A stretch of DNA of 64,000 nt from Winogradskyella eckloniae (GTDB lineage: Bacteria > Bacteroidota > Bacteroidia > Flavobacteriales > Flavobacteriaceae): assembly GCF_013249045.1 (NCBI RefSeq), contig NZ_JABRWP010000002.1:186001-250000 (forward strand), in the 5' to 3' direction. The translations under genes were made by a program, and so were the position numbers. Positions 45,348 through 53,587 of the stretch are shown here, piece after piece. The notes below the pieces were generated by a model. That model made no database searches, was not told the DNA's origin, and saw only the letters and a program-made list of their open reading frames with translations. Numbering within the stretch: the first letter of the stretch is position 1; each line of letters begins with the position of its first letter.

Positions 45348-46064
45348 ATGAATTGTATTATTATTGATGATGAAGCTACAGCAAGAGCTATTATTGGGCA
45401 GTTATGTGCTAATGTAGATAGTTTAAATGTTTTAGAAGCGTTTCCTAATGCAATGCAGGCCATAAAGTATCTCAACCAAAATGAGGTTGATTTAGTGTTT
45501 TTAGATATTCATATGCCAGACTTTACAGGTTTTGATTTTATAGAAACTATAAAAAATCCGCCTAAAACAATACTAACCACGTCAGATCCTAATTTTGCAA
45601 TTCAAGCTTTTGAATACGATTGTATTGTAGATTACTTAGTAAAGCCAATTACACCAGAGCGTTTTCAGAAAGCGATTTTAAAAGCCGAGGCTGCAACTGT
45701 TACAACGTCTGAAGCAGAAGAACCATCCGTTGAGAAAGTAGAAGGAAGTTCTGGGAATGATTTATATGTAAATATAGATAGACGTTTAATAAAGATAGAT
45801 ATACCTAGTATTTATTTGGTTGAAGCCAAAGGAGATTACATTCTTGTAAAAACCGAAGAAAAAAATTACACAGTACATTCTACACTAAAAAAGATTGAAG
45901 AAAAGCTACCAGATGATTTATTTTTAAAAGTACATCGTTCTTATATTATAAATGTAGATAAAATTATTGATATTGAGGACAATAGCGTGCTTATTAAAAA
46001 AGATGTGATTCCTGTAAGTCGTTCTAACCGTCCGGAGTTAATGAAGCGACTTAATTTACTTTAA
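45348..46064 (+). CDS. LytTR family response regulator
   Basis: A 238-residue regulator: receiver domain with Asp7/Asp8 and phosphoacceptor Asp53 (VFLDIHMPDFTG), an acidic linker (about 122-135), and a LytTR DNA-binding domain (about 138-238: YLVEAKGDYILVKT, LPDDLFLKVHRSYIINVDKI, VIPVSRSNRPEL). LytTR proteins bind direct repeats about two helical turns apart. Pairs of such sites at fixed distance from -7 elements surround this operon and the following glycan locus, and I propose that this protein binds them. Confidence 0.93.
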   Translation: MNCIIIDDEATARAIIGQLCANVDSLNVLEAFPNAMQAIKYLNQNEVDLVFLDIHMPDFTGFDFIETIKNPPKTILTTSDPNFAIQAFEYDCIVDYLVKPITPERFQKAILKAEAATVTTSEAEEPSVEKVEGSSGNDLYVNIDRRLIKIDIPSIYLVEAKGDYILVKTEEKNYTVHSTLKKIEEKLPDDLFLKVHRSYIINVDKIIDIEDNSVLIKKDVIPVSRSNRPELMKRLNLL

Positions 46065-46067
46065 ATA

Positions 46068-46157
46068 CCATTCGTCGACAGAGAACGGTTGTTTAAAAGC
46101 CGAATCGGCATAGTGAACGAAAAACAAATAATCTCAAGACATGCCTTCTTAAATTTG
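46068..46157 (+). promoter_or_regulatory. LytTR-like site and promoter after the LytTR gene
   Basis: CCATTCGTC (46068-46076), 4 bp after the LytTR stop, begins exactly 82 bp before TAAATTTG (46150-46157), the same spacing as at the operon promoter. The 61-bp position (46089-46097, TTGTTTAAA) is degenerate. No TTTG -33 is seen. The next protein gene begins at 46395, after a terminator, so the product would be a short RNA. Confidence 0.55.
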
Positions 46158-46163
46158 CATCAG

Positions 46164-46243
46164 AAATACGAGTTAGGACGTGTTTTAAAGAAAATGGATT
46201 AGTAGTATAACTAGAGGCAAAAATTTTATTTTTGCCTTTTTTT
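46164..46243 (+). ncRNA. Candidate small RNA between the LytTR gene and the T9SS gene
   Basis: Bounded by the -7 element at 46150-46157 and the strong terminator at 46215-46243, giving an RNA of about 75-80 bases with no credible coding region. If the upstream CCATTCGTC works as proposed, it would be made under control of the LytTR regulator. The exact 5' end is estimated from the promoter. Confidence 0.42.
46215..46243 (+). terminator. Rho-independent terminator of the sensor operon / small RNA
   Basis: Ten-base perfect stem (46215-46224 with 46228-46237), TTT loop, T run to 46243. Confidence 0.85.
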
Positions 46244-46279
46244 ATACCTCTATTTTTCTGTGCTGCAAGCGCTACTAAT

Positions 46280-46369
46280 CTACTCGTCGACACTAAAATG
46301 CAATCCATCGTGGTTTGGGTTGTAACAAACGAAAAAGTAAAAATGCCGCCCTTTTATCAAGTAATTTTG
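46280..46369 (+). promoter_or_regulatory. Promoter of the T9SS protein gene with LytTR-like site pair
   Basis: CTACTCGTC (46280-46288) and CAATCCATC (46301-46309) are 21 bp apart and begin 82 and 61 bp before TAATTTTG (46362-46369), identical in geometry and in -7 sequence to the 40248 promoter. The ATG is 26 bp after the -7 element, also as in that promoter. Confidence 0.68.
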
Positions 46370-46394
46370 ACTCAGAATCAAATACGATTACAAG

Positions 46395-48995
46395 ATGAAA
46401 ACACTTTACACTTTTAGAAACCAACTATTTATTTTTGCTTTAGCCCTTTGTGGGTTTTCAACTCAAGCGCAAAACGATCCGTTTAATTGTGATTATAATG
46501 CCTATTTATTTCAGTATAACGATGTATATGCGATTGACTTAGCATCAGGGAATTCGTATCAGGTAGCCGCAGATGTTACGCCAGGTAGTATTAATGCGGC
46601 AGCATATAATCCTGCAGATGGTTTTATTTGGGGTTCATTAAGTACACCAGCAAAATCTATTGTTAGAATAGGTAATGACTTTACAACAACTACGTATTAT
46701 ATAGATGAGTTACCAAATAGCAATCGTTATGTAGGTGATGTGAGCGCAGATGGTATTTATTATTTAAAAGGTGGAGGAACAACATATTATAAAATTGATT
46801 TAAATCCTGAATCTGTAAATTATACACAGTTTCAATCTACTGGGACTTTATCGCAAAACCTTAGTATACATGATTGGGCTTTTAATGCAGTAGATGGTAA
46901 CATATATGCCGTTGAAAAAAACACCAATATTTTATATCGTATTAACCCAGAAAATGGTGTCGTAACAGCCTTAGGAGAAGTGCCAATTTTATCGGGATTA
47001 AATTACACCTATGGTGCTGTTTATTTTGATAATGAAGGGCGTTTCTATGTGTCTTCAAATCAAACCGGAACGATATACGTTATTCAAGCAGTTCAAACAG
47101 TATCTACAGCAGCAGATATAGAATCTAACTTATTTGCTTTCGGACCATCTAGTGCAAGTAATGATGGTGCACGTTGCCCAACAGCTCCTGTGTTACAAGA
47201 AATTTGTGATAATGGTATTGATGATGATGGCGACGGACTAATAGATTGTGAAGATCCTTCTTGTTCTGGTTTTGGTTCTTGTGAAGTGATTGCAGCACCA
47301 ACATCGAGTTCTAATAATGGAGGTTTAGAAAGTAACAACAGATTAGCTGAGCAAATAAATGCACGTAATTTTAAAAGAGCTAAAACAGGTTATAAGTTTG
47401 ACCCAACAACAGCACCAAAAGCTGTAAAAAGATCTAACTATGCGACTAAAAGTGCGAATTCAAATTTTACATTAGAAGATTTTATCCCTTTAACAACAAT
47501 TAATGAAGATGAGGCTGTAGAAGCGTCGCCATCAGACTTAATAGGTATTACAAACGCTACAGAAATTTACGCTGTAGATTATATTAAAAACAATAGTCCT
47601 ATTGCTTCTGTATTAGCGTTAAAAACAGAAAATGGTGTTTACGAGCACACTAAATATATCTGTGATCGTCTATTAGGTGGAGAACTAGTTAATGTCTCTA
47701 CAATGGATATTAACGAACAACAATTTATAAAATCTATTATTAAGAACGAAGACGGAACCTTTGAGTTTGTCTTAAGTCTATCTGCAAAAGTGGTTAATAA
47801 CGATGCGAACTTTGCTATAGAAAGCCACTGGAATTTAGATCAGTATGAAGCTAACGTAACGTTCTATAATTTTCAAATATGGTCTAACTCTATAGATGAT
47901 TTATATGCCTTAGGACAAGAGCTTTTAAATTTATTAGAAGTAGAGAAACCAATTACATCTTATAATATCTCTACACCACCAACAGTGTTTGTAAAAAGTG
48001 GAGGTTACTCAGATGGAGGGCTAGATTTACAGATTGTAAATACAAATGGCACACAAAGCATTACATTAGACGCAGGTTATAGAACTACAGAAACAGAGCC
48101 TTTTCAAAATTTAAATTATACAATTAACCTTAACGGAAACTATATTACAAACCTTAGAGTAGAAACAGGTAATTTGTTTGATATAGGATTTAGAATTGGC
48201 GATGGTATTGCCACACCAGACGATTTGTTTATGTCTGATGGTCCTTGGGGAATTGATGACTCTCAAACTGGTACTAACGTAAGTCTTTACGAGGTGTCTA
48301 CAAACTCAAATACCTTTGCTGCGGAAGATTATCCAATAGAAAGAAACGTAACATTAAATGCAACTACAGATACTTACGTTGCCGCATATAGAGCTTTAAC
48401 ACCGAGATTTCAGGCTGTAGACGTATCAGAGTACACAAGTTTTCAATTTAGTGCACAAGGTACAGGTGATTTAGAAATTACTTTTGTAAAAGAAAGTGTA
48501 ACAAACTGGGAAGAACAGTTTAAGGCAATCGTGTCTTTAACAGACCAATTACAAGCGTATACATTACAGATTGAAGACTTGGAAAACAATGCTTTTGATA
48601 CTGCAGAATTAAATGATGTGGTCACTATAGTATTTACTATGGTTGCAGAAAACGGAACAATGACTTCAAAATCATTAAATATTAGCGACCTACGATTCTC
48701 AGCACCAGAGGCATTATCCATAGATGATTACTCAAAGGATTTAGAGACTTTAACTGTTTTTCCTAATCCTATGAGCTCAAAAGCTACAATTAACTTCGCT
48801 GTTGACCAAAGTGAAACAGTACGTTTTGAAATGTATAACCAACTAGGTAAGCGCGTATATAGCACAATATATACTACAATACCAGGAAACAATAGCATAG
48901 AAATAAATAGAGAACGCTTAAGTTCTGGACTTTACTTCTGCAAAATTATAAGCAATCATTACAATTTTACACCAGTAAAACTCATTATAAAATAA
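46395..48995 (+). CDS. T9SS-exported protein with C-terminal sorting signal
   Basis: An 866-residue exported protein: signal peptide (to about STQAQ, residue 25), a repeat-rich beta domain (30-275) with a putative propeller-like fold, a short motif CDNGIDDDGDGLIDCEDPSC near 276-295 of the kind found in MopE-type and other Bacteroidota surface proteins, a large central region, and a type A type IX secretion signal (about 790-866, with LTVFPNPMSSKATINF and a GLYFCKI end). It is probably secreted or fixed to the surface. Function is not known. Its promoter matches that of the sensor operon. Confidence 0.85.
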   Translation: MKTLYTFRNQLFIFALALCGFSTQAQNDPFNCDYNAYLFQYNDVYAIDLASGNSYQVAADVTPGSINAAAYNPADGFIWGSLSTPAKSIVRIGNDFTTTTYYIDELPNSNRYVGDVSADGIYYLKGGGTTYYKIDLNPESVNYTQFQSTGTLSQNLSIHDWAFNAVDGNIYAVEKNTNILYRINPENGVVTALGEVPILSGLNYTYGAVYFDNEGRFYVSSNQTGTIYVIQAVQTVSTAADIESNLFAFGPSSASNDGARCPTAPVLQEICDNGIDDDGDGLIDCEDPSCSGFGSCEVIAAPTSSSNNGGLESNNRLAEQINARNFKRAKTGYKFDPTTAPKAVKRSNYATKSANSNFTLEDFIPLTTINEDEAVEASPSDLIGITNATEIYAVDYIKNNSPIASVLALKTENGVYEHTKYICDRLLGGELVNVSTMDINEQQFIKSIIKNEDGTFEFVLSLSAKVVNNDANFAIESHWNLDQYEANVTFYNFQIWSNSIDDLYALGQELLNLLEVEKPITSYNISTPPTVFVKSGGYSDGGLDLQIVNTNGTQSITLDAGYRTTETEPFQNLNYTINLNGNYITNLRVETGNLFDIGFRIGDGIATPDDLFMSDGPWGIDDSQTGTNVSLYEVSTNSNTFAAEDYPIERNVTLNATTDTYVAAYRALTPRFQAVDVSEYTSFQFSAQGTGDLEITFVKESVTNWEEQFKAIVSLTDQLQAYTLQIEDLENNAFDTAELNDVVTIVFTMVAENGTMTSKSLNISDLRFSAPEALSIDDYSKDLETLTVFPNPMSSKATINFAVDQSETVRFEMYNQLGKRVYSTIYTTIPGNNSIEINRERLSSGLYFCKIISNHYNFTPVKLIIK

Positions 48996-49019
48996 CCCTA
49001 ATTAATAGCAGTAAGAATC

Positions 49020-49054
49020 AGGCAAAAGCGAAAGCTTTTGCCTTTTCTTTTTTG
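49020..49054 (+). terminator. Rho-independent terminator after the T9SS protein gene
   Basis: Perfect stem (49021-49029 with 49034-49042, plus an A-T pair), GAAA loop, then TTTTCTTTTTT. Confidence 0.88.
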
Positions 49055-49186
49055 TGGTGGTTTTAATTTTATTAGTATATTTATATTTTAGTAATCTTTT
49101 GTTTTTTAAGGAATTAGATAAAAATAATTTAGGAGCGCTTTTAAAATATTATAACCAAGTAGGCTTTGACCACAAACCGCTAATCC

Positions 49187-49933
49187 ATGATAAAATTCTT
49201 TAGAAAAATTAGACAAAACTTACTTTCGGAAGGCAAAACAGTTAAGTATCTTAAATATGCCATTGGTGAAATAATCCTTGTTGTTCTAGGAATTTTAATT
49301 GCCTTACAACTAAACAATCTTAATGATGAACGGAAAACTGAAAATTTAAGGCAAGTTTATTATAAACAATTACTACAAGATTTTGAGAATGACAAAGCAT
49401 ATATAAAAGAGCATTCTTCAAGAATAGATTCAAATATGGTAAAATTTAGAGCTTTTAAAGACATCTATAATCAGCCAAATTTACCATTAAACAAAATAAT
49501 TTCTGAAAATAGAAAATTAGCTTGGAAATTTTATAATGTTCAATTCAAATCTAACACGATACAAACATTACAGAATACGGGTGACATCAAATTAATACCA
49601 CCTATTATTAGAGAACAATTAATCCGTTTAGAAAAATATAAAGAACAAACAGAAAACGTTTCTAAATATAATAATGATCGAGCTGGCGAAGCTACATCTA
49701 CAGCAGCTAATAGGTTTGGAAATGAAGAATTTGCCTTTAAAAACATACAAAATCAGCCCAAACTATCAGAATATGTATTTGAAGAAAAAAACTTAATCGA
49801 GCTTGTTGTTATATTAGAAAGGAGTCAATTTATGAAGGTTGAATCGGAAAAAGGTAGTCTTATAAGATTCAAGAAAATTTTATCTGACATGGATGAAATT
49901 GAAATTCTTATTAATAAGGAATTAAAAAAATAA
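49187..49933 (+). CDS. DUF6090 family membrane protein
   Basis: A 248-residue protein. The N terminus MIKFFRKIRQNLLSEGKTVK and the single helix GEIILVVLGILIALQLN (about 32-50) are the DUF6090 hallmark, followed by a helical domain with the LQNTGDIKLIPPIIREQLI segment. It is probably anchored in the inner membrane with most of the protein in the periplasm. Function unknown. A longer paralogue follows. Confidence 0.83.
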   Translation: MIKFFRKIRQNLLSEGKTVKYLKYAIGEIILVVLGILIALQLNNLNDERKTENLRQVYYKQLLQDFENDKAYIKEHSSRIDSNMVKFRAFKDIYNQPNLPLNKIISENRKLAWKFYNVQFKSNTIQTLQNTGDIKLIPPIIREQLIRLEKYKEQTENVSKYNNDRAGEATSTAANRFGNEEFAFKNIQNQPKLSEYVFEEKNLIELVVILERSQFMKVESEKGSLIRFKKILSDMDEIEILINKELKK

Positions 49934-49976
49934 TGAAACGTAACTATGTGCACGATGCTAGTGAAAACCAAAACAT

Positions 49977-50077
49977 TTTGTTATTCCTGCGAAAGCAGAC
50001 CAACCAATAGGTTCAGTTCTGCACATCCAAAAGTTAAATTAAACTTTAAAATGGTTTCCTAAGTACGGAATGACAAA
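49977..50077. repeat. Degenerate dispersed palindromic element
   Basis: TTTGTTATTCC (49977-49987) and GGAATGACAAA (50067-50077) are 11-bp inverted ends with one mismatch, and TTCCTGCGAAAGCAG lies just inside the left end. This is the pattern of the REP-like 'ATTCCTGCGAAAGCAGG' elements scattered through flavobacterial genomes. It fills the gap between the two DUF6090 genes. Confidence 0.55.
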
Positions 50078-50088
50078 CTGAGAATATT

Positions 50089-51234
50089 ATGATAAAGTTT
50101 TTTAGAAAAATAAGATACAACCTTATGGAAAAAGGTAAAATACGCAAGTATCTTAAATACGCCTTAGGCGAAATCATCCTTGTGGTTATTGGAATTGTAA
50201 TTGCACTTCAAATAAACAATTGGAATGAAAAACGGAAAAGCGATGCTATTTTAGAAAATTATTACCATCAAATAATAACAGAATTAGCAAAAGATTACAA
50301 CCGAATACATTATGATATCTATAATTTGGAAGCAAATTACTTATCATCATACAATGAATTTGTAAAAAAATTAGCCACTCATAGCAGTCCTAAAGCAATA
50401 ATATTAAGTTCTGAAAAACTTAATTATACAACGACTTCTTATGCTAACTTTAATACCAATACTATAGAAACTTTACAAGCCACAGGTGATATAAAAATGA
50501 TACCTACGGAAATTAGAAATAAACTTATAGAACTAAAAACGGACCAAGATAGGTCTCATACCGCAAGTAAAGATAATTACGATAATTTTTTGAATGAAAT
50601 CAGTAGAGCTACAGCCCTAGGGTATAACCCAAATCTTATTCCAATAAATGGCACAAAGAATATATCAGAGGAACTTTATAAAAATTTAGAAATAGAAGCT
50701 AATTATCCAGAAATAGCACTAATTGTAGTGTCGTCCTATTTTGCAAAGAATTTAGGAGAACTTGATATGTTTAGGAATTTAAAATCAATACAAGAAGATG
50801 CCAATAGTTTATTTCTGTTAATCAATGAAGAGTTAGGTAATCCTTACAAGGACATTGAAAGGGTTACAAGTGACTATAAAACGTTGAATAAGCTGTTAAA
50901 TACAGGTAAAACAGTAGACGAAATTATTGCGGTAATAAATGCCCAAGACAGAGACAATCCTGAATATAATATTTCAGAAGGCTACATAAATTCTTTAGGG
51001 TATTATTACTTAAATACACTAAATCAGCCAGAAGATGCTATAAAAATTTTCAAGCTTAACATAGAATTGTATCCAGAGTCTTGGAATCCTTACGATAGTT
51101 ATGGTGAGTGCTTATTACGTATTGGAGATAAAGAAAACGGCATTAAATATTACAAAACATCGCTTCAACTCAATCCGGAGAACGAAAATGCCATAAACGT
51201 GTTAAAGGAGTTGGGAATAGACCTATCTCAGTAG
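50089..51234 (+). CDS. DUF6090 family protein with C-terminal TPR
   Basis: A 381-residue relative of the protein at 49187, with the same N-terminal membrane segment (GEIILVVIGIVIALQINNWNE) and the LQATGDIKMIPTEIRNKLI segment. It then adds a C-terminal part (about 265-375) with TPR-like repeats (LNQPEDAIKIFKLNIELYPESW, GIKYYKTSLQLNPENENAI). The two are probable tandem duplicates separated by a palindromic element. It converges with the TPR-barrel gene, 5 bp apart. Confidence 0.82.
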   Translation: MIKFFRKIRYNLMEKGKIRKYLKYALGEIILVVIGIVIALQINNWNEKRKSDAILENYYHQIITELAKDYNRIHYDIYNLEANYLSSYNEFVKKLATHSSPKAIILSSEKLNYTTTSYANFNTNTIETLQATGDIKMIPTEIRNKLIELKTDQDRSHTASKDNYDNFLNEISRATALGYNPNLIPINGTKNISEELYKNLEIEANYPEIALIVVSSYFAKNLGELDMFRNLKSIQEDANSLFLLINEELGNPYKDIERVTSDYKTLNKLLNTGKTVDEIIAVINAQDRDNPEYNISEGYINSLGYYYLNTLNQPEDAIKIFKLNIELYPESWNPYDSYGECLLRIGDKENGIKYYKTSLQLNPENENAINVLKELGIDLSQ

Positions 51235-51239
51235 GCTTA

Positions 51240-53300
51240 TTAATTTCTAAAAATAGCCTTCTTCATAAATTGCCATTTAAAACGTATACCAATTTCAGTA
51301 AAGGTAAAACCAGCTGCTGTTGCAGCAGCTATGTTACTACGAGTGCCATAAATGTTAAGTAAACTTCGTTCAGAGAATTTGTAGCCTAAAGCGCCTTGTA
51401 TTCTATACGCTGTTTGTTTAGGGTCGTCTTCTATAAATTGGTAACCAAAAGCCGCTGTTGCGTTATAAAACCAGGCTTTAGGTTTTGCTATGGCTTCGTC
51501 TTTAATGAGGTTAATAAAGAGTTCGTAATTATTAAATTTTTCTGGGCTAAAATAAATGGTTGGTACTTGATCTTTAAAGGTTATGTATTGATAATTAAAA
51601 CCAACTTTTACCGATGGTTTGGGTAAAATATTGTAGTACAATGACGTAAATAATAGATTTCTTTTATTGCCATCATTTTGTGAGGTATACATTAATTGTG
51701 TAAACCAGCCTAGGTTAAAATTAGTTCCTAAATTGTAATTGGCGTAGTAATTGTTTTGCACCAATTCACGGTCTAATAAATCGGCATTAAAACTTTCAAT
51801 TTGTCTTTTATATCCAATATCTAAAGTTTGAAGTTTAAAGGATTTTATATGAAAAGACAAGTCGGTTAAAAGTTGTGTGTAATCTTCTGTTTCTGCTTTT
51901 GCAGACGTTATGCCTGCTGTTCCTTTAAAGGTAATACTCGGTATAAATTTATAGGATAATCCTAAAGAAAGATTGTTAGACGTTGCACTATTGTTGGTAA
52001 CTGTGTTATTTGTGGTTCTGTAATTATAGTTTCCTAATAAGGCAAATTTTGTAGACAACGGAAATACAACATTATTGTTAAAAGCAAAAGCCTTATTGTC
52101 GCCATTATCAAAAGTGTGAGAGGCTTTTGTTTCTAGAGTAGGTGCAAAGCTATTATTTAGCTGGTTAATAAAGTTGGTTGCATCTTTTTGTTTGTCGTAA
52201 AATTTTAAAGTGTTTTCTGCTGAGGTATACGCTTCATCTGTATAACCTAATGCTTTCAGCACATTTGCTTTTCCGAGGTTACCATCGAAAGACGTACTGT
52301 CGTTTACTAATATTTGGTTGTAATCGTTTAAACTCTTTTTAAAATTACTCTTATAAATGTTTAAAGTAGCTCGCAACGATAAAACCCAGTTTTCGTTTGG
52401 GTGTTCTGTAATAAGCTGATCGATTAAGGTTGTTGCCGATTTAAATTTTTTATTCCAAATTAAAGCTTGTGCATATCGCTCTGTGGTTTGTCTGGTGATC
52501 GCTTTGTCTGTAGTCTCATTAATGCTGTTATAAGCTTCTGTACTTAAGCTTAGTGCTTTCTTTTCCTTACCATTTAAGTGTTCTACTAAGGCCAAACCAT
52601 TTAAAGCAATGACTTTATGTTCTGGTTGTTCAGCTAACCTAGCGTAAATAGCTTTGGCGTTGTCTAATTGGTTCCAAATTAAATATAAGTTGGCTAAATT
52701 TAATAAGGTGTCTTTATCGTCTCCAAATAATTCTAGGTTTTTAGTTAGTAGTGTTTCTGCCTTGTCATAATTTTGAGCTTGTTGATTTTGGTAGGCATAG
52801 CCTAAATAGATGTATTTTTTTGAAACCATGGCATTTGGGTTTCCAGGTGATACATCTAAAGCTTTGTTTACTGTTGTAAGTGCATCTTCATATTCTTTTA
52901 GATTAGACAGCGTATTTGCAAAACCTAATAATGCCGCAAAACTTTTAGGGTCTTCTGCGACTAAACTTTTGTAATAAACCTTAGCGTCTTTAAAGTTACT
53001 GTTCCATAATAAAGATTCGCCGTAGTTTAGCTTTACTTCAAAATCGTTAGGGTAATCGGCAAGTAAATTTGTAAATAAGGCATTGGCTTCTTTTGGTTGA
53101 CCATTAAGTCCAATAGCACGTCCATAACACAAGCGTGCTGTTTTATTATCTGGATTGTCTTTTAATATGCCACTAAAAAAGGTCTCTGCCTTACTGTAAT
53201 TTCCGGTTTCTAAATACGTAAATCCTTCTTGCATGTCTTGCGCAGAAGCACTTAAAATAATAAAGAAAAAGGCAATATTAATAAATGATTTTAAAGTCAT
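51240..53300 (-). CDS. TPR protein with C-terminal outer-membrane beta-barrel (YaiO-like)
   Basis: A 686-residue exported protein: signal peptide (to about SASA, residue 20), a TPR superhelix (about 22-385, with repeats such as GNYSKAETFFSGILKDNPDN) and a C-terminal barrel (about 390-686) of alternating strands ending RFKWQFMKKAIFRN. The plan is that of polysaccharide-export porins (BcsC, PgaA, PelB types): periplasmic TPR scaffold and an outer-membrane channel. It heads the glycan locus and is divergent from the flippase gene, so it is a good candidate for the export pore. Confidence 0.8.
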   Translation of the reverse strand: MTLKSFINIAFFFIILSASAQDMQEGFTYLETGNYSKAETFFSGILKDNPDNKTARLCYGRAIGLNGQPKEANALFTNLLADYPNDFEVKLNYGESLLWNSNFKDAKVYYKSLVAEDPKSFAALLGFANTLSNLKEYEDALTTVNKALDVSPGNPNAMVSKKYIYLGYAYQNQQAQNYDKAETLLTKNLELFGDDKDTLLNLANLYLIWNQLDNAKAIYARLAEQPEHKVIALNGLALVEHLNGKEKKALSLSTEAYNSINETTDKAITRQTTERYAQALIWNKKFKSATTLIDQLITEHPNENWVLSLRATLNIYKSNFKKSLNDYNQILVNDSTSFDGNLGKANVLKALGYTDEAYTSAENTLKFYDKQKDATNFINQLNNSFAPTLETKASHTFDNGDNKAFAFNNNVVFPLSTKFALLGNYNYRTTNNTVTNNSATSNNLSLGLSYKFIPSITFKGTAGITSAKAETEDYTQLLTDLSFHIKSFKLQTLDIGYKRQIESFNADLLDRELVQNNYYANYNLGTNFNLGWFTQLMYTSQNDGNKRNLLFTSLYYNILPKPSVKVGFNYQYITFKDQVPTIYFSPEKFNNYELFINLIKDEAIAKPKAWFYNATAAFGYQFIEDDPKQTAYRIQGALGYKFSERSLLNIYGTRSNIAAATAAGFTFTEIGIRFKWQFMKKAIFRN

Positions 53301-53346
53301 AATTAGTCTTTGTTAAACTTATTGCAAGTTACGTCGCATTTATGTT

Positions 53347-53416
53347 CCATTCATCTACAGCAACTTGTCATCCATCGAAATAGAAAGCGCATACGCGGAA
53401 ATGTTAAAGATATTTG
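53347..53416 (+). promoter_or_regulatory. Flippase promoter with LytTR-like sites
   Basis: CCATTCATC (53347-53355) begins 62 bp before GATATTTG (53409-53416, -7-like); TCATCCATC (53368-53376) lies 21 bp further on. This differs from the operon promoter in using the 62/41 positions, but stays on the same helical face. A weaker AGTTACGTC occurs at 53327. The message would carry a leader of about 165 bases before 53588. Confidence 0.5.
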
Positions 53417-53587
53417 TGTCAGATTTAACCGCATACAAATTAAGAAACTATATTTTTTTGATTCGCATTTTTAAAGAAAACCACATCAAAATTATAGTCA
53501 AAAATGGTTGCAAGGCGATCTACCAAGACAATATTAATCATATAGAAGCTGCTTAAAACCTTACTTTAAAACATATACCAACTCATC

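Noticed and set aside
46093-46417. Short open frames on both strands in the gap after the LytTR gene
   Set aside because: They overlap the terminator and regulatory sites and have no start signal or family likeness.
53365-53556. A 63-codon open frame with TTG start before the flippase gene
   Set aside because: It begins inside the LytTR-like sites and before the predicted transcription start, and its residues show no family pattern.
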